A DNA stretch of 64,000 nt, from positions 310,001 through 374,000 of the forward strand of contig CAVZHA010000015.1 of the NCBI GenBank assembly GCA_963774945.1, written 5' to 3'. Below the pieces are notes generated by a model that did no database searches, had not been told where the DNA came from, and was given only the letters and a program-made list of their open reading frames with translations. The stretch is from Trebonia sp963774945. Its GTDB lineage: Bacteria; Actinomycetota; Actinomycetes; Streptosporangiales; Streptosporangiaceae. The position numbers were made by a program, and so were the translations under genes. This document shows positions 55,993 through 64,000 of the stretch, piece after piece. Numbering within the stretch: the stretch's first letter is position 1; every line of letters starts with the position of its first letter.

Positions 55993-56859
55993 TCACCGGT
56001 CCTGCCAGACCGGGTCGCGGCGCTCGCGGAAGGCGGCGACGCCCTCGGACGCGTCCTGCGAGGCGAACACCGGTTCCAGGTAGGCCCGCTGCCGCTGGAA
56101 GCCCTCGGCCAGCGGCCAGTCGGCCGAGTCGATGGCGACGGCCTTGGAGGCGCGGACCGACATCGGCGCGTTGGCGGCGACCTGGGCGGCCAGCTCGAGC
56201 GCGGCGGTCAGCGCCTGGCCGTCGTCGACCAGGCGGTTGACCAGGCCGAACTGTTCCGCGCGGGCCGCGTCGAGCGGCGCCCCGGTGACGAGGAGTTCCA
56301 TCGCGAGCGCGTGCGGGAGACGCCGCGGCAGCCGGAACACGCCGCCGCCGCGCGCGGCCAGACCGCGCCGCACCTCCGGCAGGCCGAACCGGGCGCCCTT
56401 GCCCGCCGTGACCAGGTCGCAGCAGAGCACGATCTCGAAACCGCCGCCGAGCGCCCACCCTTCGACGGCGGCGATCAGCGGCTTGGCGGGCGGCCGCTCG
56501 ACGATTCCGGCGAAGCCGCGCGACGGGTCTCTGACCTGTTCCCCGGCCGCGAACGCCTTGAGGTCCATCCCGGCGCAGAAGGCGGTGCCCGCGCCGTGCA
56601 GCACGCCCACCCGAAGCTCGGACGAGCTGTCAAGCAGGTCCAGCGCGCGGGCGATGCCCGCCGACACCGCGCCGTTCACGGCGTTGCGCTGCTGCGGCCG
56701 GTTGATCGTGATGATCAGGACGCCGTTCTCGCGGCGGACCAGAACGTCTTCGACGCGGCGGCTGGGCCGGCGGCTGATGACATGGGCGGTCGGGCTCCCG
56801 GTGGACGACGGAAAGTCTATTTGTATAACTAATATAGTGAGTTCGTTGAGCAGTGGCAA
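55993..56859 (-). CDS. Enoyl-CoA hydratase/isomerase (crotonase)
   Basis: Crotonase fold: VLIITINRPQQRNAV, oxyanion segments FCAGMDLKAF and GWALGGGFEIVL, then LPEVRRGLAARGG with the catalytic Glu. The product is up to 288 residues from TTG 56859. Residues before about 33 are unlike the family and are AT-rich at DNA level, so the true start is probably further in and could not be fixed. It adds water to an enoyl-CoA or isomerises it. Confidence 0.85.
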   Translation of the reverse strand: MPLLNELTILVIQIDFPSSTGSPTAHVISRRPSRRVEDVLVRRENGVLIITINRPQQRNAVNGAVSAGIARALDLLDSSSELRVGVLHGAGTAFCAGMDLKAFAAGEQVRDPSRGFAGIVERPPAKPLIAAVEGWALGGGFEIVLCCDLVTAGKGARFGLPEVRRGLAARGGGVFRLPRRLPHALAMELLVTGAPLDAARAEQFGLVNRLVDDGQALTAALELAAQVAANAPMSVRASKAVAIDSADWPLAEGFQRQRAYLEPVFASQDASEGVAAFRERRDPVWQDR

Positions 56860-56865
56860 GCGCGC

Positions 56866-58018
56866 TCAGCGCAGGGCCGAGTGGCCGAGCAGCGCCTTGC
56901 CGAGGTGCAGGATCTGGATCTGGCTGGTGCCCTCGGGGATCGTGGCCTCGCGGGCGTCGCGGAAGTACCGCTCGACCGGCGACTCCTCCATCAGCCCGGC
57001 TCCCCCGTGCAGCTGCAGCGCCAGCGTCGCCGCGCGGCCGGCCGACTCGCCGCAGTAGTACTTCGCCATCGAGCACTCGTAGCGACCGGGCTCGCCCGCG
57101 TCGATGCTCCTGGCGGCGTGGTAGCCGAGCAGCCGCGACGTCTCGGTCAGGGTCGCGATCTCCACCACCATCTGCTGGACCAGCTGGAACCCGGCGATGG
57201 GCTTGCCGAACTGCTCGCGCTGACGGCAGAACCTGATCGACTCCTCCAGGCACGCCTGCGAAAGCCCCACCGCTCCCATCGCCATGTTCAGCCGTCCGGC
57301 GTTGACCGCCGCCATGCCGAGCGACAGGCCGCCGCCGGGCCTGCCGAGCACGTTCCTGGCCGGAACGAAGGTGTCGTCGAAGGTCAGCTCGCAGCTGGTC
57401 GTGGAGCGCAGCGGCATGTGCGGGATGTCGTGCACGCCGAACTTCGACTCCGCCGCGTCGATCAGCAGCGCGGTCACCCCGTGGTCGGTGCCGTCCTCAT
57501 CGGTCAGACGGGCGAACAGGATGCCGAAGTCGCACCCCAGGGCGTTGGTGATGTAGAGCTTGCTGCCGTTGACCACCAGGCCGTCCCCGGTGCGCCGGGC
57601 GGTGGTGCGCAGCGCGCCGGCGTCGCGAGCCCGCGTCCGGCTCGGTCAGCCCGAACCAGCCGAGCCGGCGGCCCGCCAGCAGCGGCTGCAGGAACCGCTC
57701 CGACTGGCCGTCGTCGGCGGCCGCGGCCAGCACCCGGGCGACCATCCCCTGGACGTTGAGCGTGGTCCGCAGCGACCCCCAGCAGCGGCCGGCCTCCTCC
57801 ATGAGGATCGCCTGCATGATCATCGGCAGCGCGTCTCCCCCGGCCGCCTCAGGCACCCCGCCGCGGACGTAGCCGAAGTCGTAGAGCTGCGGCAGCAGCT
57901 CCCACGGAAACGTCCGCGCCCGCTCGTGCTCCGCTACCAGCGGCGCCACCTTCCGGTCGAGAAAGGACCGGACCGCATCGCGCAGAGCGCGTTCGTCTTC
58001 GTTAAGGAGCGATGACAT
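56866..58018 (-). CDS. Acyl-CoA dehydrogenase (one frame change)
   Basis: About 383 residues from ATG 58018. The N-terminal helical domain (MSSLLNEDERALRDAVRSFL) and FAD strand GLTEPDAGS are followed by a frame change near 57628-57640. The sequence then resumes VNGSKLYITNALGCDFGILFA and runs to the C-terminal domain with REQFGKPIAGFQLVQ and HGGAGLMEESPVERYFRDAR. It makes an enoyl-CoA for the adjacent hydratase and passes electrons to ETF. Confidence 0.87.
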
Positions 58019-58103
58019 GAGTTGCCTGCCCGTTCTCGATCCTGAGGGGAATCGCGCTCAGCCGTCGGCGTCCATGGCCGGTCGTGGTCGTTTACGCCGC
58101 TCA

Positions 58104-58126
58104 TTCAGTTGTATCATATTACTGAT
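58104..58126. promoter_or_regulatory. Operator TTCAGT-N11-ACTGAT before the acyl-CoA dehydrogenase operon
   Basis: TTCAGTTGTATCATATTACTGAT spans an inverted TCAGT/ACTGA pair (written here as 23 bases only by position: TTCAGT at 58104-58109, ACTGAT at 58121-58126). The site at 60550-60572 has the same half-sites, spacing and most of the spacer. It also contains GTATCATAT as in the 47157 site. Confidence 0.6.
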
Positions 58127-58635
58127 TGTTGGCTGTTTCACCATCGGGCGGGGCCAGCATCTCGCGGTGCTCGGGAGTGCCGTCGAGCGGCGCGTTGACC
58201 CGGTCGGCGATGCGCCATCCGGCCGCAGTACGCACCCACTTCCAGGTATTAGCCGAGACGCGGGCCACCCAGAACCGGTCGGCCGCGGAGTCCCACCGGA
58301 TGTTGAGCGCGTAACTGCGTCCCGTCGCCTGGTCGCCGTCGACCACGATGTGCGGGACGGTGAGCACGTGACCGCAGCCGTCGCTGATCAGGCGCTGATG
58401 GCCCGGGCCGTGCACCATGCTGATGATGTCGTCGCGGCCCCGCATCTCCCACACCGGCACCGCGTCGAAGGAGCCGTCCTCGGTCCACAGCGCGGCGGTG
58501 GCCTCGCCGCGGCCGCTGTCGACCGACGGGCCGTACTGCGCGACCAGCTGCATGATCTCGACCTGGTCCTCGAGCGCGCGGACCCGGTCCGCGAGCCGCG
58601 CGACGGTCGGCGGCGAGCTCGTCGTTGTCGGTCAC
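58119..58635 (-). CDS. SnoaL/NTF2-like protein (2), N-terminal frame change
   Basis: GTG 58635 begins VTDNDELAAD. After one base near 58606 the frame becomes TVARLADRVRALEDQVEIMQ, the usual first helix. It then continues QLVAQYGPSVDSGRGEATAALWTEDGSFD, with GRDDIISMVHGPGHQ and a C-terminal KWVRTAAGWRIADR strand pair. This matches the SnoaL_4-like group of hydratases and isomerases. Its stop lies inside the shared operator. Confidence 0.78.
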
Positions 58636-58651
58636 TTGGCTGCCTCCTGGT

Positions 58652-59711
58652 TCACGGCACCACGATGATCCGGGCCGGGCCGTTCGCGTCGCGGGCGGCG
58701 TCGAGCGCGGCCGGCACCTCCTCAAGCCCGACGCTCGGCCCCACCATCGGGGTCACGTCGAGGCTGCCGGTGCTGACTGCCTCGAACGCCTCGAGCCAGT
58801 GCTGGGGCAGCGGGCCGCCGCCGAACTGGATGTTGAGCCCCTTGCGCTTGGCGGTCAGGGTGTGCAGGTGGTCGCCCTCGGGAGCGCCGCCGAGCGACAT
58901 GATGCGGGTGCCGCGCTCGCAGCCCATGATGATCGAGTCGAGCACGCCGGGGATGCCGACGCACTCGAACACGACGCAGCCCGATGAGCCGGCCGCCGCC
59001 ATCATGTTCTTCGCCGGCTCGATCGAGCCTGCTGCCAGGTCGCGCCAGGCCTGGTAGGGCGAGACCGCGGCGGGATCGATCACCTCGTCGGCGCCCATCG
59101 CGAGCGCCAGTTCCCGGCGGGACGGGACGAAGTCGGCCGCCAGGATCGGCCCGGCCCCGAAGCGCTTGAGCGTCGCGATCACCGCCAGCGCGATGGCGCC
59201 GCACCCGATCACCAGCGGGATCTCCTTGGCTCCGAGCTGAGCCCGCCGCGCGGCCGACCAGCCGACGCCGATCGCGTCGGAGATGCACACCACCTCGCTC
59301 GGGAGGTCGGACGACACCACTTTCATCAGCGTCTCGTCCAGCAAGAGGTACTCGCCGAACGCGCCCGGCGTCTCCGGGTTCTGGCCGATGATCTTCATGC
59401 CGTCGACGCCGGCGAACATCACCGGCCGCGAGCTGACCCGGGTGCCGACCGGAATCCGCCGCTCGGTGTCCGGGTCCGTAGTCGACGATCTCAGTGCAGT
59501 ACTCGTGACCCATCACGACGTCGACGTCCTGGTCGTAGGTCGACCACCCGCTGTCGTCGTCCGCGCCCACCTCGGGGTGGTCCATGTAGTGCAGATCGGA
59601 CGCGCAGATCCCGCACGCCAGCGAGCGGACCAGCACCTGCCCGGGCCCGGGAACCGGATCATCGATCGTCCGGGTCTCGACTCTTCCCTGCCGCAATACC
59701 GCAGCGCGCAT
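58652..59711 (-). CDS. Zinc-binding alcohol dehydrogenase (MDR), one frame change
   Basis: About 352 residues from ATG 59711. Catalytic zinc ligands appear in CGICASDLHYMDH and VVMGHEYCTEIVDYG. A frame change near 59465-59480 precedes VMFAGVDGMKIIGQNPETPG. The Rossmann half has VIGCGAIALAVIATLKRFG. The four structural-zinc cysteines of longer family members are not visible. It would oxidise a primary or secondary alcohol with NAD. Confidence 0.83.
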
Positions 59712-59722
59712 GCCTTCTCCTC

Positions 59723-60504
59723 TCAGCGCCGGCTCATCCGCAGGACGGCGGCGCGCCTGGTGACCGATCCGAACGGCGGCGGGCCGAGCGGATCCTGGCC
59801 GCCGCACATCCAGGTGGGGCCGTCGGCCAGATGGTCGAGCGCGGTGGTCGCCACGTCGTCGGGGTCGGCCAGGTCACCGTGGTACCCGCCGTTGGCAGCC
59901 AGCGCCCGGTGCAGCGAGGGAGTATCGGTCGCCGTGACCACAAGGCCGAGTACGTCAACGCCGTGGTCGTGCCACTCGGCCCAGAGGGCTTCGGCCAGGA
60001 TGAGATCGAATGCCTTGGTGGCGCCGTAGGCGGCCAGGGTCGCGCCGCCGGCCCAGGCGGCGCCCGATGTCACCAGGACAACGCCACCGCGTCCGCGAGC
60101 GACCATCGGCCCCCCGAATCGGTACGCGGCCTCCAGGACGCCGACGCAGTTGCGTTTGACCAGGGCCAGGTGCGCTGTCCAGGTCCTTGCTCGAGGAAGG
60201 CGGCGCTGTAGTCGTCGCCGCCGGCGTTGGCGATCAGGCACCCGATCTCGAGCTCCGCCGTCGCGGCGGACAGGCGTGCCATGGCGTCCTGGTGCGCGAG
60301 GTCGAGCGGCACCGTCAGCACCTCGACGTCGTAGCGTCCGCGAACTTCCTTGGCGAATGCCTCGAGGACGTCTTCCCGGCGGGCGACGAGCACCAGGTTG
60401 ATCCCGCGGGAGGCCAGAGCGCGCGCGAACGCCGCGCCGATTCCGTCCGATCCGCCGCAGACAATGCCCCACGGCCCGTACTTCTCGGCGAAATCCATGG
60501 ACAT
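59723..60504 (-). CDS. SDR-family oxidoreductase (one frame change)
   Basis: About 260 residues from ATG 60504. GGSDGIGAAFARALASRG is the cofactor motif. After ANAGGDD and a frame change near 60180-60190 the protein resumes ALVKRNCVGVLEAAYRFGGP. It carries Ser in VTSGAAW and YGATKAFDLILAEAL. The C-terminal WMCGGQDPLGPPPFGSVTRR is unusual. This type resembles SDRs acting on long-chain or ring hydroxyls. It leads the minus-strand operon behind the 60550 operator. Confidence 0.8.
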
Positions 60505-60549
60505 GGCGGATCGATCTCCTTCTGCGAGCAAGACGACTCATTGGGTAGT

Positions 60550-60572
60550 TTCAGTTGTTTCATCATACTGAT
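60550..60572. promoter_or_regulatory. Operator TTCAGT-N11-ACTGAT between SDR and aldolase genes
   Basis: TTCAGT at 60550-60555 and ACTGAT at 60567-60572 with an 11-base spacer, matching the sites at 58104 and 8957. It sits in the divergent promoter region. Confidence 0.6.
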
Positions 60573-60634
60573 ATAGTCTTCTGCAGTACAGCCCCGGCCG
60601 ACGCGGGTCGACCGTATCGACGCAGGAGCGCCGC

Positions 60635-61435
60635 ATGAGCGAGACCACCGTCTACACCGACTTCCGACTGCACGCCCATCATGTGGCGGAAACCGGCGAA
60701 CGCAGCCCGGCCGAGGTCGCGGTGCGGCGCGACCTCGCCGCCGCGTACCAGCTGTGCGCGTTGTTCGGCTGGGACGACCTCGTGTACACGCACATCTCCG
60801 CGCGGGTTCCCGGGACCGATCACCACTTCCTGGTCAATCCGCTCGGCCTCGGGTTCGATGAGATCACCGCGTCCAGCCTGATCAAGATCGACACCGGCGG
60901 GAACGTCATCGGCGACAGCGGCGGATACGAGCCGAACGCGGCCGGCTTCGTCATCCACGGCGCCATCCACTCGACCAGGGAGAACGCCGGCTGCGCGACG
61001 CACCTGCACACCGAGGCGCAGATGGCCCTGTCGACGCTGACCGACGGCCTGCTCCCGCTGACGCAGCACGCGATGCGGCTGTACGGCCGGATCAGCTACC
61101 ACGACTACGAGGGCATCGCGCTATCCGAGGGAGAACGAGAGCGGCTGGTCGCGGACCTCGGCGGCAGCGCGGCGATGGTCTTGCGCAACCACGGCAGCCT
61201 GACCGTCGGCGCAAGCGTCGCGCAGGCCTTCGTGGAGATGTTCTACCTGGAGAAGGCGGCCCGCAGCCAGCTGCTGGCCCAGGCCACCGGGCAGGCGCTG
61301 ATCATCCCGGCACGGGAGACCATCGAGCTGACCGCCCGCCAGTGGGACGGCATGCTCGACGCGGGCATCGAGTGGCCGCGCCGCGCCGGGCGACGGCCGG
61401 CCGGTCCGCCTTCGCCTAGTGACCAGCCCGGCGCG
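60635..61435 (+). CDS. Class II aldolase/adducin-family protein
   Basis: The 267-residue domain has the family zinc-site pattern CATHLHTEAQMAL (two His), RNHGSLTVG (third His) and an Ala-rich C-terminal helix. The AUG-type start (MSETTVYTDFRLHAHH) follows a GCAGGAG site. There is no in-frame stop before the ATG of the ligase at 61436. A TAG-TGA pair in another frame at about 61418 suggests either a real fusion or an indel. It would cleave or decarboxylate a hydroxy-keto compound. Confidence 0.82.
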
Positions 61436-62949
61436 ATGACGTTCGCCCAGCGCTGGGAGACCGCGGTGCGCACTAGCGGCGACCGGTTGTTCCTGGTTTT
61501 CGAGGGCCCTGAACCGGTCCGTCTCGCAGTGGACCTACCGGCAGTTCGACGAGGTTGTCACCCGGATGGGCGCGACCTTGGCGGCGGCCGGGGTGACGGC
61601 CGGGTCGCCGGTTCACGTGGTGCTGCGCAACTGCCCGGCGTTCATCGCGATCTGGCTCGCCTGCGCGCGGTCGGGCGCGTGGCTGGTGCCGGTCGACCCG
61701 ACGTCCACCGCCCGCGACATCGGCCGGCAGTGGACCGGGTTCGCCGGCGGCCGGGATCTGCGCGGCGAGCCGCGCGGACGTCTACGCGGCGGGGGTGCGG
61801 GAGTCCGCCGCCGGCGGTGGCGGTGATCGAGCTGACGGAGACGGCGGCCGACGTGGCGCCCGCCGCGGACCTGGCCGGGAGTAGCGCGGACGCGGCCGTC
61901 GCGCCGGCGGACCGGCTGGCGGTGATGTTCACCTCGGGAACCACGTCCGAGCCGAAGGGCGTCGTCCTCACCCAGCACAACTACGCGCACGTGGCCGACA
62001 CGATGTCCGCCGTCGTCGGGCTGCGGCCGGAGCACCGCTGGCTGGTGACTCTGCCGCTGTTCCACGCCAACGCGCAGTACTACTGCATCGCGCCCGCGAT
62101 CGCGGTCGGCGCCAGCGTCGCCCTGACCTCGACGTTCTCCGCGTCCCAGTGGCTGCGGCAGGCCCGCGACCTGGCGGCGACGCACGCCAGCCTGTTCGCC
62201 GCGCCGATCCGGATGATCCTCGCCCGCCGCCCGGCCGACGCGCCGGCCGGACGGCTCGAGCACGTCTGGTTCGCGCAGAACCTCGGCCGGCAGCACTACG
62301 ACGAGTTCGCGGCGCTGGCCGGGTGCCGCCCGCGGCAGCTTTACGGAATGACGGAGACCGTCGCGATCGTCTGCGCGGACGTCTCGGAACCGTACCGCAA
62401 CGACACGATCGGCCCGCCAGTCGAGGGTCGCTCGGTCGTGCTGACCGATCCCGAGACCGGGGCGGACGCGCCGCCCGGGGAGCCGGGGGAGCTGGTCCTG
62501 GCGGGAGTGCCGGGCGAGGACATCTTCCTCGGGTACCTGGACGATCCGGCCGCGACCGGCCGGTCACTGACCCAGCGCGACGGCATCACCTGGTTCCGGA
62601 CCGGCGATATGGTCACCCGGGTCGCCGACGACGGCGCGCTCCGCTTCGTGGGCAGGCGCGATGACGTGATCAAGGTGTCGGGTGAGAACGTGAGCCTGAC
62701 CGAGGTTGAGGCGACGCTCGCGCAGGCGCCCGGGGTCCTCGAGTGCGCCGTGCTGGCCGGCGGACCCGGTCGCGACATGGTTCCCGTCGCCTACGTGGTC
62801 CCCCGTGACCGGAGCATCCGCCGGCCGTCAGCGAGCTGGCCGAATGGTCGGAGCGCAACCTGGCGGCGGCCGCGCGCCCGCGCGACTGGCACCTGATCCA
62901 GGCGCTCCCCCGGACCAGCGTCGGCAAGGTGCGCCGGTTCAAGCTGTGA
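61436..62949 (+). CDS. AMP-forming acyl-CoA ligase (three frame changes)
   Basis: About 504 residues from MTFAQRWETAVRTSGDRLFL. Pieces in order are WTYRQFDEVVTRMGATLAA, then the P-loop VMFTSGTTSEPKGVVLTQ, YGMTETVAIV, WFRTGDMV, GRRDDVIKVSGENVSLTEVE and the C-terminal catalytic Lys in RTSVGKVRRFKL. Frame changes are needed near 61515, 61740 and 62815. All core motifs survive. It joins CoA to a carboxylic acid through an acyl-AMP, starting the beta-oxidation steps encoded nearby. Confidence 0.82.
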
Positions 62950-62976
62950 CCGGATAGCCGGAGAACGCGAGGCATC

Positions 62977-63848
62977 ATGAGCGTAGCGCCGTCCCGTCCG
63001 CTGACGGCCCTGCACTACTTCGCGACCGATCGGTCCCTGCCGATCGCCGACTTCGCCCGCGCGGCCGCCGATCGCGGGTTCGACGCGGTGCTGCTGCCGG
63101 AGCACACCCACATCCCGGTCGACACCGAGGCGCCCTACCCGGGCGGCGGCAGCCTGCCGGAACGCTACCGTCGGACGCTCGACCCGTACGTGGCGCTTGC
63201 CGTCGTCGCCGCGCAGACCGACCTCCAGATCGGGACCTGCATATCGCTGGTCGCTCAGCATGACCCGATCGCGCTGGCGAAGACCATCGCCACGCTCGAC
63301 TTCATGTCCCGCGGCCGTTTCTCGCTCGGCGTGGGATACGGGTGGAACGCGCCCGAACTGGCGAACCACGGGCATGCGGCGGGTGACCGGCGCGCGATCG
63401 TCCGCGAGTACGTGGCGCTGATGCGCGCGCTGTGGCAGGACGCGGTGGCCGAGTTCCACGGTGGACACGCGAACCTATCCGCCAGCTGGGCATGGCCGAA
63501 GCCGGCCCGGCAGCCGTCGGTCCCGGTGCTCCTCGGCTGCCGGCTCACGCCGAGCGGCTGCGGCGAGATCGTCGGCTGGGCGGACGGCTGGATCGGCTAC
63601 GGCGGCGATCTGGAGCTGTTCGCCGCGCAGGTCACGACGCTCCGCTCGCGGTGGGCCGAGGCCGGGCGGGCAGAGGCCGGCCCCTCATCCGGCCGATGCT
63701 CGGCATCGTCGACGACGACACCCTGCGCCGGAGCTTCGAGCGTTTCCAGAACCTCGGAGTTGACCAGGTTGTGCTCGACCTGCAGGCCGTCGAGGGCGAT
63801 ACCCTCGCCGTCCTCGATCGCTACACCGCGGCGCTCAAAGCGGTCTAG
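62977..63848 (+). CDS. Luciferase-like (LLM) F420-type oxidoreductase, one frame change
   Basis: From ATG 62977 the frame reads LHYFATDRSLPIADFARAAA, DRGFDAVLLPEHTHIP and LDFMSRGRFSLGVGYGWNAPEL, the classic LLM signature with the GWN-x-PE turn. Near 63675-63690 one base is lost or gained. The end (RPMLGIVDDDTLRRSFERFQN to AALKAV and stop at 63848) lies in the next frame. Length is then about 290. It may reduce or oxidise a pathway intermediate with F420 or FMN. It follows the ligase by 27 bases. Confidence 0.83.
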
Positions 63849-64000
63849 CGCCGCCCGTTCGTTACGGTTCGTCACCGGTCGTCCTGGTCCGAGGTGGAAC
63901 AGTGGGCTCGGGAGAGACAGTCACGGTCCGTTCGAGATGACGGGTTTGATCTGCCGGGGCATCCTCGGCCCGCCACCGGCAGGACCGGCCGGACGGGTCA
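63849..64000. other. Right edge, no gene seen
   Basis: The last 150 bases show no supported coding start. A frame running off the edge cannot be excluded. Confidence 0.3.

Overview
This is a GC-rich actinomycete window. The codon use, GTG starts and GGAGG-type ribosome sites fit that, and so do mycofactocin-type dehydrogenases, a luciferase-like F420-type oxidoreductase and GntR/UTRA and IclR regulators. I cannot name the genus. Two blocks of CoA-linked catabolism (about 5.3-26.1 kb and 45.4-63.9 kb) are separated by accessory and mobile DNA (about 26.2-45.4 kb). Another small accessory patch lies at 0-5.3 kb.

Left edge (0-5.3 kb): a membrane-protein gene cut by the window end, an IS1380-type insertion sequence with imperfect inverted ends and TTAA on both sides, a winged-helix/nuclease-like gene, three small unknown genes, and a VbhA-type antitoxin beside a stub of its Fic toxin.

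Catabolic block 1 (5.3-26.1 kb): SRPBCC protein, two mycofactocin-type SDRs, other SDRs, aldehyde dehydrogenase, type B carboxylesterase, cytochrome P450, IclR regulator, VOC protein, class III CoA-transferase, a fused DUF35/thiolase-like aldolase, amidohydrolase, PPOX-type flavoprotein, a complete Liv-type ABC importer (with permeases and one ATPase fused) and a beta-hydroxyacid dehydrogenase. Together they look like uptake, hydrolysis, oxidation, CoA activation and retro-aldol cleavage of an unknown organic substrate.

Mobile block (27.6-45.4 kb): a higBA-like toxin-antitoxin pair, a frameshifted MobF (TraA) relaxase, unknown element genes, then a codirectional cargo operon. The operon encodes a GntR regulator, a helix-turn-helix-less UTRA partner, an ATPase-fold protein, a radical SAM/SPASM enzyme, a previously unlisted 47-residue Cys-containing precursor peptide and an APH-fold kinase. 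I read it as a ribosomally made, radical-SAM-modified peptide (RiPP) locus, and it is the best candidate for an undescribed system. At the right end a tyrosine integrase gene is split by a decayed trio of tandem tyrosine recombinases plus a DUF6262 stub. tRNA-like 3' fragments and a repeat of a neighbouring gene's 3' end flank the block.

Catabolic block 2 (45.4-63.9 kb): two sugar-phosphate-isomerase-like TIM barrels, two SnoaL-like proteins, several SDRs, sulfotransferase, NAD-dependent epimerase, a DUF7064/7065-like protein, TetR regulator, thiolase, enoyl-CoA hydratase, acyl-CoA dehydrogenase, zinc alcohol dehydrogenase, class II aldolase, acyl-CoA ligase and a luciferase-like oxidoreductase. 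AT-rich intergenic islands in both blocks share related operator-like sequences (for example TTCAGT-N11-ACTGAT), so the blocks may be controlled together.

At least eleven otherwise conserved genes need a single-base frame change. This may mean a draft-quality assembly, so pseudogene calls on single indels should be treated with caution.
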